Assembly: GCA_947095585.1 (NCBI GenBank)
Contig: OX352763.1
Coordinates: forward strand, 59,429,016 to 59,493,015
Direction of reading: 5' to 3'
DNA: 64,000 nt
From: Nephrocerus scutellatus
Lineage: Eukaryota; Arthropoda; Insecta; Diptera; Pipunculidae
Position 1 is the first letter of the stretch, and each line of letters begins with the position of its first letter. Of this stretch, positions 53,806 through 64,000 are shown one piece after another. Below the pieces are notes generated by a model. That model saw only the letters and a list, made by a program, of their open reading frames with translations. It was not told where the DNA came from and ran no database searches. The position numbers were made by a program, and so were the translations under genes.

Positions 53806-56675
53806 TCATTGGAAGCCGATAGTGTTGTATCATCAGCAAATGAATGGATATCACAGGTTGTAGAAGACAACAGGTCGTTGATATATATCAAGAATAGCGT
53901 GGGCGACAAGGATGACCCTTGAGGCACGCCAGCATTGATCCCTTGTGAAGCTGAAGATATACCATTTAATACATTTATTATACGGTTCCATAAATAATAC
54001 TCAATCCATGTAATGAGAGAGGAGTGTAAGTTCAGTGCACGAATCTTATTAATAAGAATATCATGCCAAACTCTATCAAAAGTTTTAGAAATATCTAAGG
54101 AAACAACGCTTGATTCAGCTAGGTTTTCAATGCTTCGCTCCAAACAATGAGTCATGCAAGTCATTAGTTCATCTGAAGAGCGATCTTTACGAAGTCCATA
54201 CTGAACATTGGATAAAACACATTCGAATCCAGATATCCATTACCTTAGATAGAACCGAAAACAAAGCAATTGGACGTTAGTTCGTAGGTGCCGATTTATC
54301 ACCTTTTTTCGGAACGGGTTGAATATTTGCTATTTTCCAAATTGATGGAAAAACACTTGACTTCATTGAGAGATGAAACAATTTGCTAAGCTGTTTTGCG
54401 AAAGTATGATGAAATCTTTTCAATACTAATGGCGGAATACCGTCTGGGCCAGTCGCTTTACTGGGGTTAAGTTCTTTCAGAATCTTTGGAAAAAACCCGT
54501 TTCTGGAAATAGATTTTAGACATACCTGGGCCTAGATTTGGGAGAATTGGGGGGCTTTGGTTATTTAAAGGAAGGGTAGACGCACCAGCGAAATGAGAAG
54601 CTAAAAGATTAGCTTTCTCAATATCAGTTCTATAATGAATACCATTATGAAATAAATATGGAATAGACGAAGTATTATCTGCAAAGTTTCTTTTAACCAA
54701 TGCAGCAAACGACCAAAAGCTTCGACTGTTTCCCAAATTTTTCGCATGCTATTTCGAATCTTGAGGTGTTATCTTGAGGTGTTATATTATTTTGACCTTT
54801 TCAATATAGCGTTTGATCTGTTTCTAGCTATTCGAAATTTTACAAGTTTTTCTTCAGAAGTGCAATTAACGTAGTCCAAATGGGCTGCTTTTTTACACGC
54901 GACTGCTGGCCTGCAATGTTCGTTAAACCATTTATTTTTATGAGTATTTTTCATTTTAAATGAAGAAGGAATGCAATTTTTCATTCCTAGCAAAATGGTT
55001 GACGTGTTAAGTTGTGATTCTTCAACAGCATTATCGCTGGAAAAACAGGTTGACCAATCAAATGAGCTATAAAATTCAGGAGCTCCCAGTTAGCACTATA
55101 AAAATGCCAGAGTAGCCTTTTACGAGTAGGCTCTAAAAGGGTTGGTGTTATTGAAAATTTGGCTATTACCAAAGCATGGTCAGAAAGACCAAATGGAGCA
55201 GATACATCAATTGAATATTTGTCTGGCATAGTAGTTAGAAATAAATCTAAAAGGTGAGGTGATTGACCAGTAGTATCGGGATACCTAGTTGGCTTATCAA
55301 CGAGTTGGGTGAGAAGATTAACATTAGAAAATAGTTCAGCTGTTCCACCAGATCGATCTCTACTATGCGAAAAGGTCAACCATGAATCATTGTGGACATT
55401 AAAATCACCCAAGAATACCAATTCTGATGTTGGTGAGGATTGGTATATATCTATAGTTTCAGATAAGTAATTAAACTCAATATTAGTGTCATCAGGTGAC
55501 AAATTAGGACTACGATAAAGGGAACAAATAAACATAGAATGGTTTGAAACTACAATTTCAATCCATATCGTATTGAACATGGGATTACTGTTTGGAATAT
55601 TAAATTTCGGTACACTAAAACTGATGTCTTCACGTATAAATAAAATAACCCCATGGAACCAAACAGTCGACACGATAATACCCCGGATAATGAAAATCAT
55701 TTGGGGTACCCATATAAGAGGCTTGTGTTTCACATAAACTTAGACCCGCAGGTTTATTCGCGCCAAGATGTGCCACGATCGAGTTGAAATTACTTTTAAT
55801 GCCGCGAATATTTGTGAAATGAATTTCAAAATAAGAGTTCATTTTACAAAGTAAAAATACCGAACCCGTCAAGATGATGAAAATATACGTAAAATAAGAT
55901 TAGAATAAAATAAAATAAAAATTAAAAATATTAAAAATAACAACAATAAGAAGAATTTCTACGAACCAACCACTCAACAGTGAAAACGTTACTGATTCGT
56001 TTGTAGTAACAGGCCTAACAAACGAAAAAGGCACGCACAGCTACTGAGACAGAAAGTCAATAAAAATTCTGCTTCTAAAAACTACTCAAATAAAATAAAT
56101 TATTTAAAAAATTGAAAAACTTGAATAAAAATACTTTATAACGTAACTGGTTCCATGCTGTTATCGGCTGCTGCAGTTGACCCGAGATTGTTAAAGGATT
56201 GCACTACTTCAAATACGCGCTCCACTATTTGAATTGAGGGACCAATGTTGGATCTTCTACTCGCAGACATGGCCACCATATACTTTGTTTTGCTCTCATT
56301 AATGTACAGCCCTATTCGTGCCGCCTACTCGATCTAGATGAAAGCTTCCTCTACAGCTCTTCGGTTTCTACCAACGATGTCAATATCGTCTGCGTAAGCC
56401 AGTATTTGAAAGGACTTATAGAGGATTGTTCCTCTCGCCGTTACGTCAGAGTCTCGGATCCCTTTCTCCAACGCCATTTTGAAGAGGACGCAGGCCAGTC
56501 CATCCCCTTGTCGAAGCCCGTTATAGATGTTGAATGGGGTAGATCGTGATCCGGATATTTTTACGTGGCTTATAGCATTGGTAATGGTAAACCTAGATAG
56601 TCGTGTCAGTTTATTTGGGATGCCGAAGTCTCTCATGGCTTTATAAAGTTATACTCTGGCTATGCTAACATAGGC
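53806..56675 (-). repeat. Array unit 5
   Basis: LOA RT 54164-53806, linker 54736-54467 and 54993-54787, endonuclease 55733-54987 with N-terminal part 55872-55630 (several private changes). The RTE part (from about 56140) differs from that of units 1-4 and runs on uninterrupted past 56675 into the rest of the RTE element. Confidence 0.88.
56140..56675 (-). pseudogene. RTE reverse transcriptase, 3' part (right-hand RTE element)
   Basis: MRDFGIPNKLTRLSRFTITN, RQGDGLACVLFKMALEKG and ILAYADDIDIV (56636-56334), then the following region in another frame down to about 56150. Truncated at the same NSMEP position as the array fragments, so that truncation predates the amplification. Here the RTE sequence continues to 58.2 kb. 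Confidence 0.85.
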
Positions 56676-57459
56676 GGCTTTACAGTCTATAAAAGGATGG
56701 TGTAGCGAGTTTTGAAACTCTAGACATTTTTCCATCTCCTGCCTAAGGGTGTAAATCTGATCAGTTGGTATGGACCAATGATCCCTTTATCGTATGGGTA
56801 TAAGTTCTTATACGCGGTACTCAACAACGTTGTACCACGATAATTGCTGCAGGTTGTGATATCTCCCTTCTTATGTATGGGGCACAGGATGCCACTTCAC
56901 CGGTCTTCTGGCATCGCTTTTTCCTCCCATACTTGCACTATTAGTTCATGAATTGCTTGGTGTATTGCGGGGCCTTCTGTTTTAATTAGCTCCGCTGGGA
57001 TACCATCAGATCCCGAGGCCTTATTATTTTGCGCCAATTTATCGCTCTGCTAACCTCGTTTATGCTTGGTGGCGGCAGCATAGTGTGGTCTTCGGTCATT
57101 GATGGAGCCTCCAATGCCCCAGTTAGCTGGCCAATAAGCAACTCACTAAACTGTTCTTCCCATCGCTCTAAGAGATCAGATTACCCTCTTTGGCTTTGCG
57201 GTATGTGCAACGCGGTGTATATTGCGTCGTACCGCGAACCATTTGGTAAAACTTTCGCGCCTGGTACGGTACTCGCTCTCTGTACTGTTCTAGTTCACGG
57301 ACGGTTACTCGTAACGAACGAGATTCTTCTCCCAGACTGCTTTCTTTCGCCGGTGAACTGTTTTTTCATATCTTCTGAGCTCTTTATATTCATCTTCGCG
57401 TGCCCGCGTTCTATGAGATTGTTGCGTTTCTCGGTACGCAACATTCTTACGTTCAGTCG
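56676..57459 (-). pseudogene. RTE linker and RT fingers (decayed)
   Basis: Minus-strand sequence matches 36549-37360 of the plus-strand RTE element: linker with the GATGAATATAAAGAGCTCAG stretch, the PPPSINEV-like block, a GIPAELIK-like block and finger region. Stops and frame changes throughout. Open plus-strand frames here (57029-57463, 57400-57744) are antisense shadows. It provides the uninterrupted reference that proves the BEL-C insertion point. Confidence 0.8.
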
Positions 57460-58186
57460 CTAGCTTACATTCGTCATCGAACCAGTCGTTCCGATCTTTA
57501 CGTCTGGAGATACCCAGGTGGCTTTGTGGATATTTTTACGCGCAAACCTTGTACTCGCAACGACCACATTATTGCTTGCTGCCATCTCTATGACTCGTTG
57601 TCCATTGTCATTAGTGTTCTCGTGTACGCTATGGGTGTCAATGTACTGCCTGAATACTGGCTCCCTACCTATTTTGGCATTCATATCCCCCAGAATGATT
57701 TTTACGTCATACTGAGGACAGGCATAGATTTCCCGTCCGACTGATTCAAAGAATTCTTCTTTTTCATCATCTGGGGAATCCTCTTTAGGTGCGTGAACGT
57801 TTATGAGGCTTATGTTTTTAAATCTACCCCGCACGCGAAGGGTGCATAGCAGTTCATTTACTGCTTTAAAGCCGATAATGGTGGGTTTCATTCTTTTGCT
57901 GACTAGAAACTCCACCCCGAGCACATGATGTCTTGCATGACAGCTGTAATGTATGTCATATTCTGATTTTTGTAAGACACCATTCTCTGTCTCCTGGATT
58001 GCTGTTATGTCAGCAATTTATTTGGACAGGGTATCGGCAAGCTGCTATGCAGCTCGAGCTCTTACAGTGAGCATACGTTCCATGAGAAACTCTTAAATCA
58101 TTTAGCCGTTTTCCTTGCCGTGGTCGTCGTCGTTCATTGGGTTCCGTTATATGGTTTCTTACGAGCGAGGTTATTGGTCTCGCGCC
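57460..58186 (-). pseudogene. RTE AP-endonuclease with internal deletion
   Basis: LGVEFLVSKRMKPTIIGF, SLINVHAPKEDSPDDEKEEF and IILGDMNAKIGREPVF (57924-57640) are the endonuclease core. ITAIQETENGVLQKSEYDIH upstream (to about 58015) carries the catalytic Glu position. After KATWVSPD the frame jumps to VKIGTTGSMTNVS, so the segment with IDHV and the catalytic SDH (present at 17165-17280) is deleted. The 5' end fades out near 58186, where the 118-bp satellite begins. Confidence 0.83.
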
Positions 58187-58500
58187 GAGAAATGGCTTAG
58201 TTCCCAAAATTTCAGACACTATTGCCCAGACCCCGGAATTTCCATAGGAACAAGTCTTATAGTCGCATCTTAGTCCTACATACCTAATTTCATACGAATC
58301 GCTAGAGAAATCGCTTAGTTCTTAAAATTTCATACCCTATTGTCCAGATCCAAGAATTTCCATAGGAACTAGTCTTAAGTCGGATATTAGTCCTACAAAC
58401 CGAATTTCATGAGAATCGCTTGAGAAATGACTTAGTTCCCAAAGTTCCAGATCCTATTGGCCAGATCCAAAAATTTCCATAGGAACAAGTCAAACCAAGT
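58187..58500. repeat. 118-bp satellite, about 2.7 units
   Basis: GAGAAAT recurs at 58187, 58305 and 58422 (spacing 118 and 117). Units share CATAGGAACAAGTC and TTAGTCCTACA with the copies at 40545-40800. ORFs across it are not genes. Confidence 0.88.
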
Positions 58501-58730
58501 CTGCGTTTAGTTTTCGGGCCAGAATATGTTTTCAGGACCTTTATTGACGTTGCACTCGGTATCAGAATCGGGATGTTTACTGCTAGTTTTGCATTCATAT
58601 TTGCTGTATTAAAAGACGACGATTGTTGATTTTCAGTGGGTAAAACTGATGCTAACGTACTGGCATTTTTTTTGTTATAATTCGCGCACGCTTCAAGGGG
58701 TTTGCACCCCTATAATGCTCCGCTGTATGC

Positions 58731-58803
58731 TTAGCACCGTGGCTCAGTTGATAGGAGCATGGACTGCTGAGCAGGGGGTTCATAGTTCGAATCCCAGTAA
58801 CAC
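58731..58803 (+). pseudogene. tRNA-like sequence (pseudogene or SINE head)
   Basis: Has an A-box-like TGGCTCAGTTGATAGGAGC and a B-box-like AGTTCGAATCCC at the right distance, so RNA polymerase III promoter elements are plausible. Acceptor, anticodon and T stems do not pair properly, so it is not a working tRNA. It could be the head of a tRNA-derived SINE, but I see no second copy in this window. Confidence 0.45.
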
Positions 58804-59189
58804 CAACGTATTTTTCACGGTTTCCCACCTCTCGCGAAACTTTGACAAACGTCCGAGAGTAATAACTTGTCACTGAAAGCTTCTCAATTCGCCGTTCGGA
58901 TCCGGAATTAAATTGTAGGTCCCTCCATTTGTGTGCAAAAATATGCATGCTCAACACAAATAGTTGCGAGAAGTCAGGCCTTGGACCGCATGGTCTGTCG
59001 CGCCGATATTATTATTATATGCTTGGCACAGCGCGGGCGTTAAGGAAAAGGAGGAGAAAAGAGGAGATGTCTATGAGCTTGTATTTTGAATGTCTGTGTA
59101 TTATTGTGATGTGGGAAGACAGAGCTTGGTAGAGCATTGGCGTGTTGTACGGCTGAAGAACGTATCCCTGAAATTTAGAATTTAGAGCG
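58804..59189. other. No recognised gene
   Basis: Includes the probable 3' UTR of the LINE that follows on the minus strand. No motif seen. Confidence 0.4.
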
Positions 59190-59467
59190 CCACGAATATT
59201 GCGGTTGAATTAAAGGAGAGGTGGCATGCAGCTAGCTATTTCTCTTGAGCATCGCTGGTAGAAGAAGCGAGAAAACAGTGACAAGCAGGAAACGTTCCTA
59301 CGGTGTTCAAGCGAATCTATTGATTTCGCGTCACCGATAAGTTTTATCGCGCGGTTGCATAGTAGTTTTAGGCGCACCAGAACAGATATGACAATTGAAC
59401 TCAAGTTTATAAAAGTCTTGTATATAGTAGCCAGATCAGAGGAAGTTAAATATTTTTTGCCATTCAT
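59190..59467 (-). pseudogene. Second Jockey-superfamily LINE, C-terminal end
   Basis: SLEHRRNVSCLSLFSRFFYQ matches the same block in the LOA-like element (LEHRRNVGALSVFY), showing a common superfamily but a clearly different family. Upstream residues are partly deleted (LSSIVISVLVRLKLL). A stop after MPPLL ends the frame at 59210. Confidence 0.75.
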
Positions 59468-59512
59468 GGATCATGGCATGGGATTTAGGATTCGCTTAGA
59501 CGACAGGAGACA

Positions 59513-60160
59513 TCATTGGGTTTTGGAAGCGTTAAATTCTACTCGATTGTTTTCTACCCGTTGTATTATGCTGTCTAGGTCCGAATTTAACGTGCTTAAC
59601 ATTCGAAGTTGTTTGAGTTCCACATCAATGGTGGAGGGACGTTCCTCAAACTTATATGAGAAGCTAAGAGTGCTGTCGTCAGCGAAAGAGTAAATTGGAT
59701 TAGAAGTCACAGATAAAAGATCATTAATAAAAATGAGGAAGAGTGTCGGGGACAAAACAGAGCCCTGGGGAACGGCCGCATTTAAGTAATGAACTTTGGT
59801 CTTGAAACCATCCAATACTACTTGAATTGAGCGGTCCAAAAGATAGCTTCTAATCCAGTGAAGCAGCTTATCATCGGCTCCATAAGCTCGCAATTTGGAC
59901 AAAAGAGCTTAATGCCAAACTCTGTCAAATGCCTTTGAAATATCGAGTGCAACAGCTTTGCTTTCTACAAATTGATGCAAAGATCGGTTCCACTGTTCGG
60001 TGAGATATACCATCAAATCACCAGTAGAACGTTGCCTACGAAATTTATACTGCCGGTCACTAAGGATTTCGTTGGTTTCAAGATATTTCATGAGCTCAAA
60101 ATTGATCAGCGTTTCCATGACCTTGGAAAGGATGGATGTAAGTGCTATTGGTCGGTACAA
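59513..60160 (-). pseudogene. Second Jockey-superfamily LINE, reverse transcriptase
   Basis: MYRPIALTSILSKVMETLIN, RRQRSTGDLMVYL and AVALDISKAFDRVWH are followed by one stop codon near 59908. KLRAYGADDKLLHWIRSYL, NAAVPQGSVLSPTLF and the catalytic IYSFADDSTLSF (about 59680) then follow in the same frame, ending NNRVEFNASKTQ. Apart from that stop the RT core from 60160 to 59513 is well preserved. Confidence 0.87.
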
Positions 60161-60716
60161 AGAAGGAGACGACGGCTCGCCTTTTTTAGGTATGGGCTGG
60201 AAATACCATTTTGCCCATCGGATTTGTGAGTGTTAAGATCTTTTAAAACTCTAGCAACTACACGAGTACGAATGAATATCTGTCCCATAGAGTGTTCAAT
60301 ACTTTGAGGTGCAGGAGGCAGCAATGCACAATCTGGAAAGTCATTGTAAATGAGCGTTGCAATCGACGACGAGGCTGTATTTTTGACTCTTTTCACGAAA
60401 GACCAAAAATTTTTACTACCTTTCGGACATTGTAGTATTTTTTGCTTTGCAATCATTTCGGGCTCGTTTACAATTTTTTCAGTTTTGCTCAGTAGGGTTT
60501 GCTTTGTTAAACCGAGCTCGAGTCATACCATACATCTTTCTTTGGTTTGATAGACTTATTCCTGAATGGGATAAACTTTCTCATACCAATAAAAATGATG
60601 TTTGTGATTGCATAAGCAGCGGCATGCACGTTGCTATCGCGAAACAATAGCGACCAGTTAAATCTCCCAAAGAAGTTGTTAAGGCCGTCCCAATTGGCTT
60701 TCTCGTATTGCCACAC
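60145..60716 (-). pseudogene. Second Jockey-superfamily LINE, linker
   Basis: WDGLNNFFGRFNWSLLF and FIGMRKFIPFRNKSIKPKKD (60716-60507), then KNFWSFVKRVKNTASSS and DLNTHKSDGQNGISSPYL (60456-60145), the usual region before the RT. Frame changes at about 60480 and 60150. Confidence 0.75.
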
Positions 60717-60823
60717 TGTTTTTTTGGAAGTGTTTTTTCTCTAACTACGTGGTTTATTAACGAGAAATTAGCTGATACTACACAATGGTCTTACGAGCCT
60801 AGAGGCGATAATACATTGACGGA

Positions 60824-61441
60824 CTACTTATCAGGACGAGAGGTAAGGAACAAGTCAAGGGTGTTTCCAGAATGATTTTCAATGTCAGGTATTCGTGTTA
60901 GCTCATTTACAAGCTGAGTGTGAGTTTTATCATTGATAAAACTCAGCGAATAACTCAACACACCTTCCTTCGGGTGTTGTCTGACCAAAATGGCGAAGCC
61001 ACCCAGAATTGTGTACATTTAAATCACCCGCAATAACGATTTCATTTTTACGATTTTCAATTCTTAAGATTGAATCAGACAGTGCATCAAACTCGCTCTG
61101 GGTTGAAACATTGTCTAAGTGGGGCTTCTGTAAACGAAACAGTAGTAAATGTTGCGCTCTTGTACCTTTACTTTGAGCCAAATGAAATTGAATTCCTGAT
61201 GGGAACTTTGGTTAAATTGAGGCAAAAGCTGAAACGCAACATCACTCCGGACATAGATTGCGAGTCCACGTCGAGGGAAAAATAATGGCATCAAGTTATA
61301 CCTAGGCAGATTAAATTCCGATGCATCAGAATTATCAAATACCTGAGTTTCACTCAGTGCCAGAATTTCTGGCCTGTGGACATGTACATAGTTAATCACA
61401 GCGAAAGAATTCGTTCTCTGAACAAAACAAACTAAACACAA
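60824..61441 (-). pseudogene. Second Jockey-superfamily LINE, AP-endonuclease
   Basis: RPEILALSETQVFDNS (catalytic Glu), RRGLAIYVRSDVAF and YYCFVYRSPT in 61441-61115. IVIAGDLNVHNSGWL in 61181-60930 is in a second frame, and NTLDLFLTSRPDK in 60824-61018 is in a third. The SDH end is only weakly visible after 60824. Three frames mean at least two indels. Confidence 0.8.
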
Positions 61442-61772
61442 GTTACCGCTTCTTTTAAGCGAATTGAGAAGAGAATGTCTTAAAATGGATTATTAACACA
61501 AATTGTCGCCATTGTTATGCCTTCTTGGCAAAATGAGTTAAATCACCAGAAGAAACAAACACTCACAATCCGTTATTCTAATAGCTAAAGAATTAGATCA
61601 TCAACAAACTGCCGCATACAAAACATACGACAGTTATGTTTCACCAAGTTCTTTAGCTGCGATGTTGGGGACGGGGTACACGGACACACACACTGCACTT
61701 TGCAGTTGTTGATCGGCCGATCACGCGAACCGTCGGTAATTTTGCATGCACCTCAAATTTGTATTTTTTTTT
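61442..61772. other. LINE 5' end and unassigned sequence
   Basis: Probably the 5' UTR of the minus-strand LINE; no ORF with a motif. Confidence 0.35.
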
Positions 61773-61971
61773 TGTAAACACAACACGACGTAGTGTATTT
61801 CAATTATATTTATTTAACATATATTTAACTTAATATTAATAACAGTATTGTGAATGTGAATGCTAATGCGATGTGTAGCGCGTGAGAGTTTTAAGTCAAC
61901 TGACGCTAATGCGCTGCTACTAAAAATATCCAATGATACACATACAACTGTATGTGTGTAATAATACAACA
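61773..61971 (-). repeat. Candidate LTR (199 bp) of an unidentified element
   Basis: On the minus strand it starts TGTTGTATTATT and ends TGTTTACA. The preceding bases (61972-61980) read GGGGAGGGA, a polypurine tract of the kind that comes right before a 3' LTR. The internal sequence continues only to 62037, where the tandem duplication starts. Single copy in the window, so the boundaries rest on TG...CA and the polypurine tract alone. Confidence 0.45.
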
Positions 61972-62136
61972 TCCCTCCCCGACAAATTAGCGTCGTCGGT
62001 GACGAATTTTCTCACTGGATGTGAAACGAACCGCTGGCTACTGAGACAGAAAGTCAATAAAAATTCTGCTTCTAAAAACTACTCAAATAAAATAAATTAT
62101 TTAAAAAATTGAAAAACTTGAATAAAAATACTTTAT

Positions 62137-62672
62137 AACGTAACTGGTTCCATGCTGTTATCGGCTGCTGCAGTTGACCCGAGATTGTTAAAGGATTGCA
62201 CTACTTCAAATACGCGCTCCACTATTTGAATTGAGGGACCAATGTTGGATCTTCTACTCGCAGACATGGCCACCATATACTTTGTTTTGCTCTCATTAAT
62301 GTACAGCCCTATTCGTGCCGCCTACTCGATCTAGATGAAAGCTTCCTGTACAGCTCTTCGGTTTCTACCAACGATGTCAATATCGTCTGCGTAAGCCAGT
62401 ATTTGAAAGGACTTATAGAGGATTGTTCCTCTCGCCGTTACGTCAGAGTCTCGGATCCCTTTCTCCAACGCCATTTTGAAGAGGACGCAGGCCAGTCCAT
62501 CCCCTTGTCGAAGCCCGTTATAGATGTTGAATGGGGTAGATCGTGATCCGGATATTTTTACGTGGCTTATAGCATTGGTAATGGTAAACCTAGATAGTCG
62601 TGTCAGTTTATTTGGGATGCCGAAGTCTCTCATGGCTTTATAAAGTTATACTCTGGCTATGCTAACATAGGC
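62137..62672 (-). pseudogene. RTE reverse transcriptase, duplicated copy
   Basis: Copy of 56140-56675: KLTRLSRFTITN, GDGLACVLFKMALEKG, LAYADDIDIV. One substitution (NRRAVQEAF here, NRRAVEEAF there); the Gln form also occurs in the plus-strand RTE at 37.7 kb. Confidence 0.85.
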
Positions 62673-63456
62673 GGCTTTACAGTCTATAAAAGGATGGTGT
62701 AGCGAGTTTTGAAACTCTAGACATTTTTCCATCTCCTGCCTAAGGGTGTAAATCTGATCAGTTGGTATGGACCAATGATCCCTTTATCGTATGGGTATAA
62801 GTTCTTATACGCGGTACTCAACAACGTTGTACCACGATAATTGCTGCAGGTTGTGATATCTCCCTTCTTATGTATGGGGCACAGGATGCCACTTCACCGG
62901 TCTTCTGGCATCGCTTTTTCCTCCCATACTTGCACTATTAGTTCATGAATTGCTTGGTGTATTGCGGGGCCTTCTGTTTTAATTAGCTCCGCTGGGATAC
63001 CATCAGATCCCGAGGCCTTATTATTTTGCGCCAATTTATCGCTCTGCTAACCTCGTTTATGCTTGGTGGCGGCAGCATAGTGTGGTCTTCGGTCATTGAT
63101 GGAGCCTCCAATGCCCCAGTTAGCTGGCCAATAAGCAACTCACTAAACTGTTCTTCCCATCGCTCTAAGAGATCAGATTACCCTCTTTGGCTTTGCGGTA
63201 TGTGCAACGCGGTGTATATTGCGTCGTACCGCGAACCATTTGGTAAAACTTTCGCGCCTGGTACGGTACTCGCTCTCTGTACTGTTCTAGTTCACGGACG
63301 GTTACTCGTAACGAACGAGATTCTTCTCCCAGACTGCTTTCTTTCGCCGGTGAACTGTTTTTTCATATCTTCTGAGCTCTTTATATTCATCTTCGCGTGC
63401 CCGCGTTCTATGAGATTGTTGCGTTTCTCGGTACGCAACATTCTTACGTTCAGTCG
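62673..63456 (-). pseudogene. RTE linker and RT fingers, duplicated copy
   Basis: Copy of 56676-57459 with the same stops and frame changes. The plus-strand ORFs 63026-63460 and 63397-63741 are antisense shadows. Confidence 0.8.
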
Positions 63457-64000
63457 CTAGCTTACATTCGTCATCGAACCAGTCGTTCCGATCTTTACGT
63501 CTGGAGATACCCAGGTGGCTTTGTGGATATTTTTACGCGCAAACCTTGTACTCGCAACGACCACATTATTGCTTGCTGCCATCTCTATGACTCGTTGTCC
63601 ATTGTCATTAGTGTTCTCGTGTACGCTATGGGTGTCAATGTACTGCCTGAATACTGGCTCCCTACCTATTTTGGCATTCATATCCCCCAGAATGATTTTT
63701 ACGTCATACTGAGGACAGGCATAGATTTCCCGTCCGACTGATTCAAAGAATTCTTCTTTTTCATCATCTGGGGAATCCTCTTTAGGTGCGTGAACGTTTA
63801 TGAGGCTTATGTTTTTAAATCTACCCCGCACGCGAAGGGTGCATAGCAGTTCATTTACTGCTTTAAAGCCGATAATGGTGGGTTTCATTCTTTTGCTGAC
63901 TAGAAACTCCACCCCGAGCACATGATGTCTTTCATGACAGCTGTAATGTATGTCATATTCTGATTTTTGTAAGACACCATTCTCTGTCTCCTGGATTGCT
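63457..64000 (-). pseudogene. RTE AP-endonuclease with internal deletion, duplicated copy (runs off window)
   Basis: Copy of 57460-58003, including the same loss of the SDH segment after KATWVSPD. The shared deletion shows the damage predates the duplication. Confidence 0.83.

Larger units (their letters stand above)
42304..56675. repeat. Five-unit tandem array of a LOA-RTE chimera, period about 2871 bp
   Basis: Units: 42304-45193, 45194-48064, 48065-50935, 50936-53805, 53806-56675. Each has part of the minus-strand LOA-like element followed at higher coordinates by part of a minus-strand RTE element. At each internal junction RTE (ending ATAGGC) meets LOA (TCATTGGAAG). The left end continues into the LOA 3' half and the right end into the RTE 5' half, so the ancestral locus was LOA next to RTE, and the unit is defined by one breakpoint in each reverse transcriptase. 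Confidence 0.93.
62038..64000. repeat. Start of a second copy of a 5997-bp tandem duplication
   Basis: Repeats 56041-58003 at a constant offset of 5997 bp to the end of the window with only a few differences (for example C to G at 62347; GCATG to TCATG near 63932). It begins inside the LOA-like leader (CTACTGAGAC) with no target duplication, directly after the candidate LTR element. Confidence 0.92.

Noticed and set aside
42304..56675. CRISPR-like or bacterial repeat array
   Set aside because: Units are 2.87 kb of eukaryotic retrotransposon sequence, with no spacer logic.
57029..57744. Plus-strand ORFs of 144 and 114 codons (also at 63026-63741)
   Set aside because: They are antisense shadows of the minus-strand RTE linker and endonuclease.
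58731..58803. Functional tRNA (possible Ser GCT)
   Set aside because: A and B boxes are plausible but acceptor, anticodon and T stems do not pair.

Overview
This window is animal nuclear DNA, most likely from an insect or another arthropod. It is almost entirely transposable elements, most of them broken. The element set supports this: BEL/Pao LTR retrotransposons with the DUF1759-type gag, Ty3/gypsy elements, and non-LTR elements of the RTE, R4/Dong-like and Jockey-superfamily (LOA/Lian-like) types. I recognise no host protein-coding gene. There is no bacterial operon structure, CRISPR array or rRNA.

Layout. 1-3.4 kb: a LINE endonuclease scrap; a decayed R4/Dong-like element on the minus strand ending at a TAA microsatellite and interrupted by a 5'-truncated RTE copy with a 15-bp target duplication; then an 84-bp inverted repeat, fragments of a short LTR-like repeat and a tRNA-Lys-like sequence with an encoded CCA. 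4.2-6.9 kb: a decayed Ty3/gypsy element. 7.9-12.7 kb: a decayed BEL/Pao element (BEL-A) with LTR remnants at both ends. 13.3-14.0 kb: another LTR-like repeat and an R4/Dong reverse transcriptase piece. 14.4-16.8 kb: BEL-B, fused to a gypsy scrap.

17.1-38.15 kb is a three-level nest. A plus-strand RTE element (17.1-17.638 and 36.544-38.15 kb) is split by a BEL/Pao element (BEL-C, 17639-36543, target duplication ATATG). BEL-C is split inside gag by a Ty3/gypsy element on the minus strand (22124-34648, target duplication ATGG). The gypsy element has LTRs of about 2.75 kb and a nearly intact Gag-Pro-RT-RNaseH-integrase coding region. Its leader carries an antisense, rearranged piece of its own gag and RNase H. 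A 2.69-kb tandem duplication covers the BEL LTR, BEL gag and the end of the gypsy LTR.

38.2-41.3 kb holds minisatellite and satellite DNA and an RTE scrap. 41.3-58.2 kb holds a LOA-like element and an RTE element, both on the minus strand. A segment spanning their junction has been tandemly amplified to five units of about 2.87 kb. 58.2-62.0 kb has satellite DNA, a tRNA-like sequence, a second Jockey-superfamily element and the end of an LTR element. From 62038 to the window end the sequence repeats 56041 onward at a spacing of 5997 bp, so another large tandem duplication runs off the window.

The elements do not work together as a pathway. They record successive insertions followed by tandem and inverted duplication, typical of a heterochromatic, TE-trapping region.
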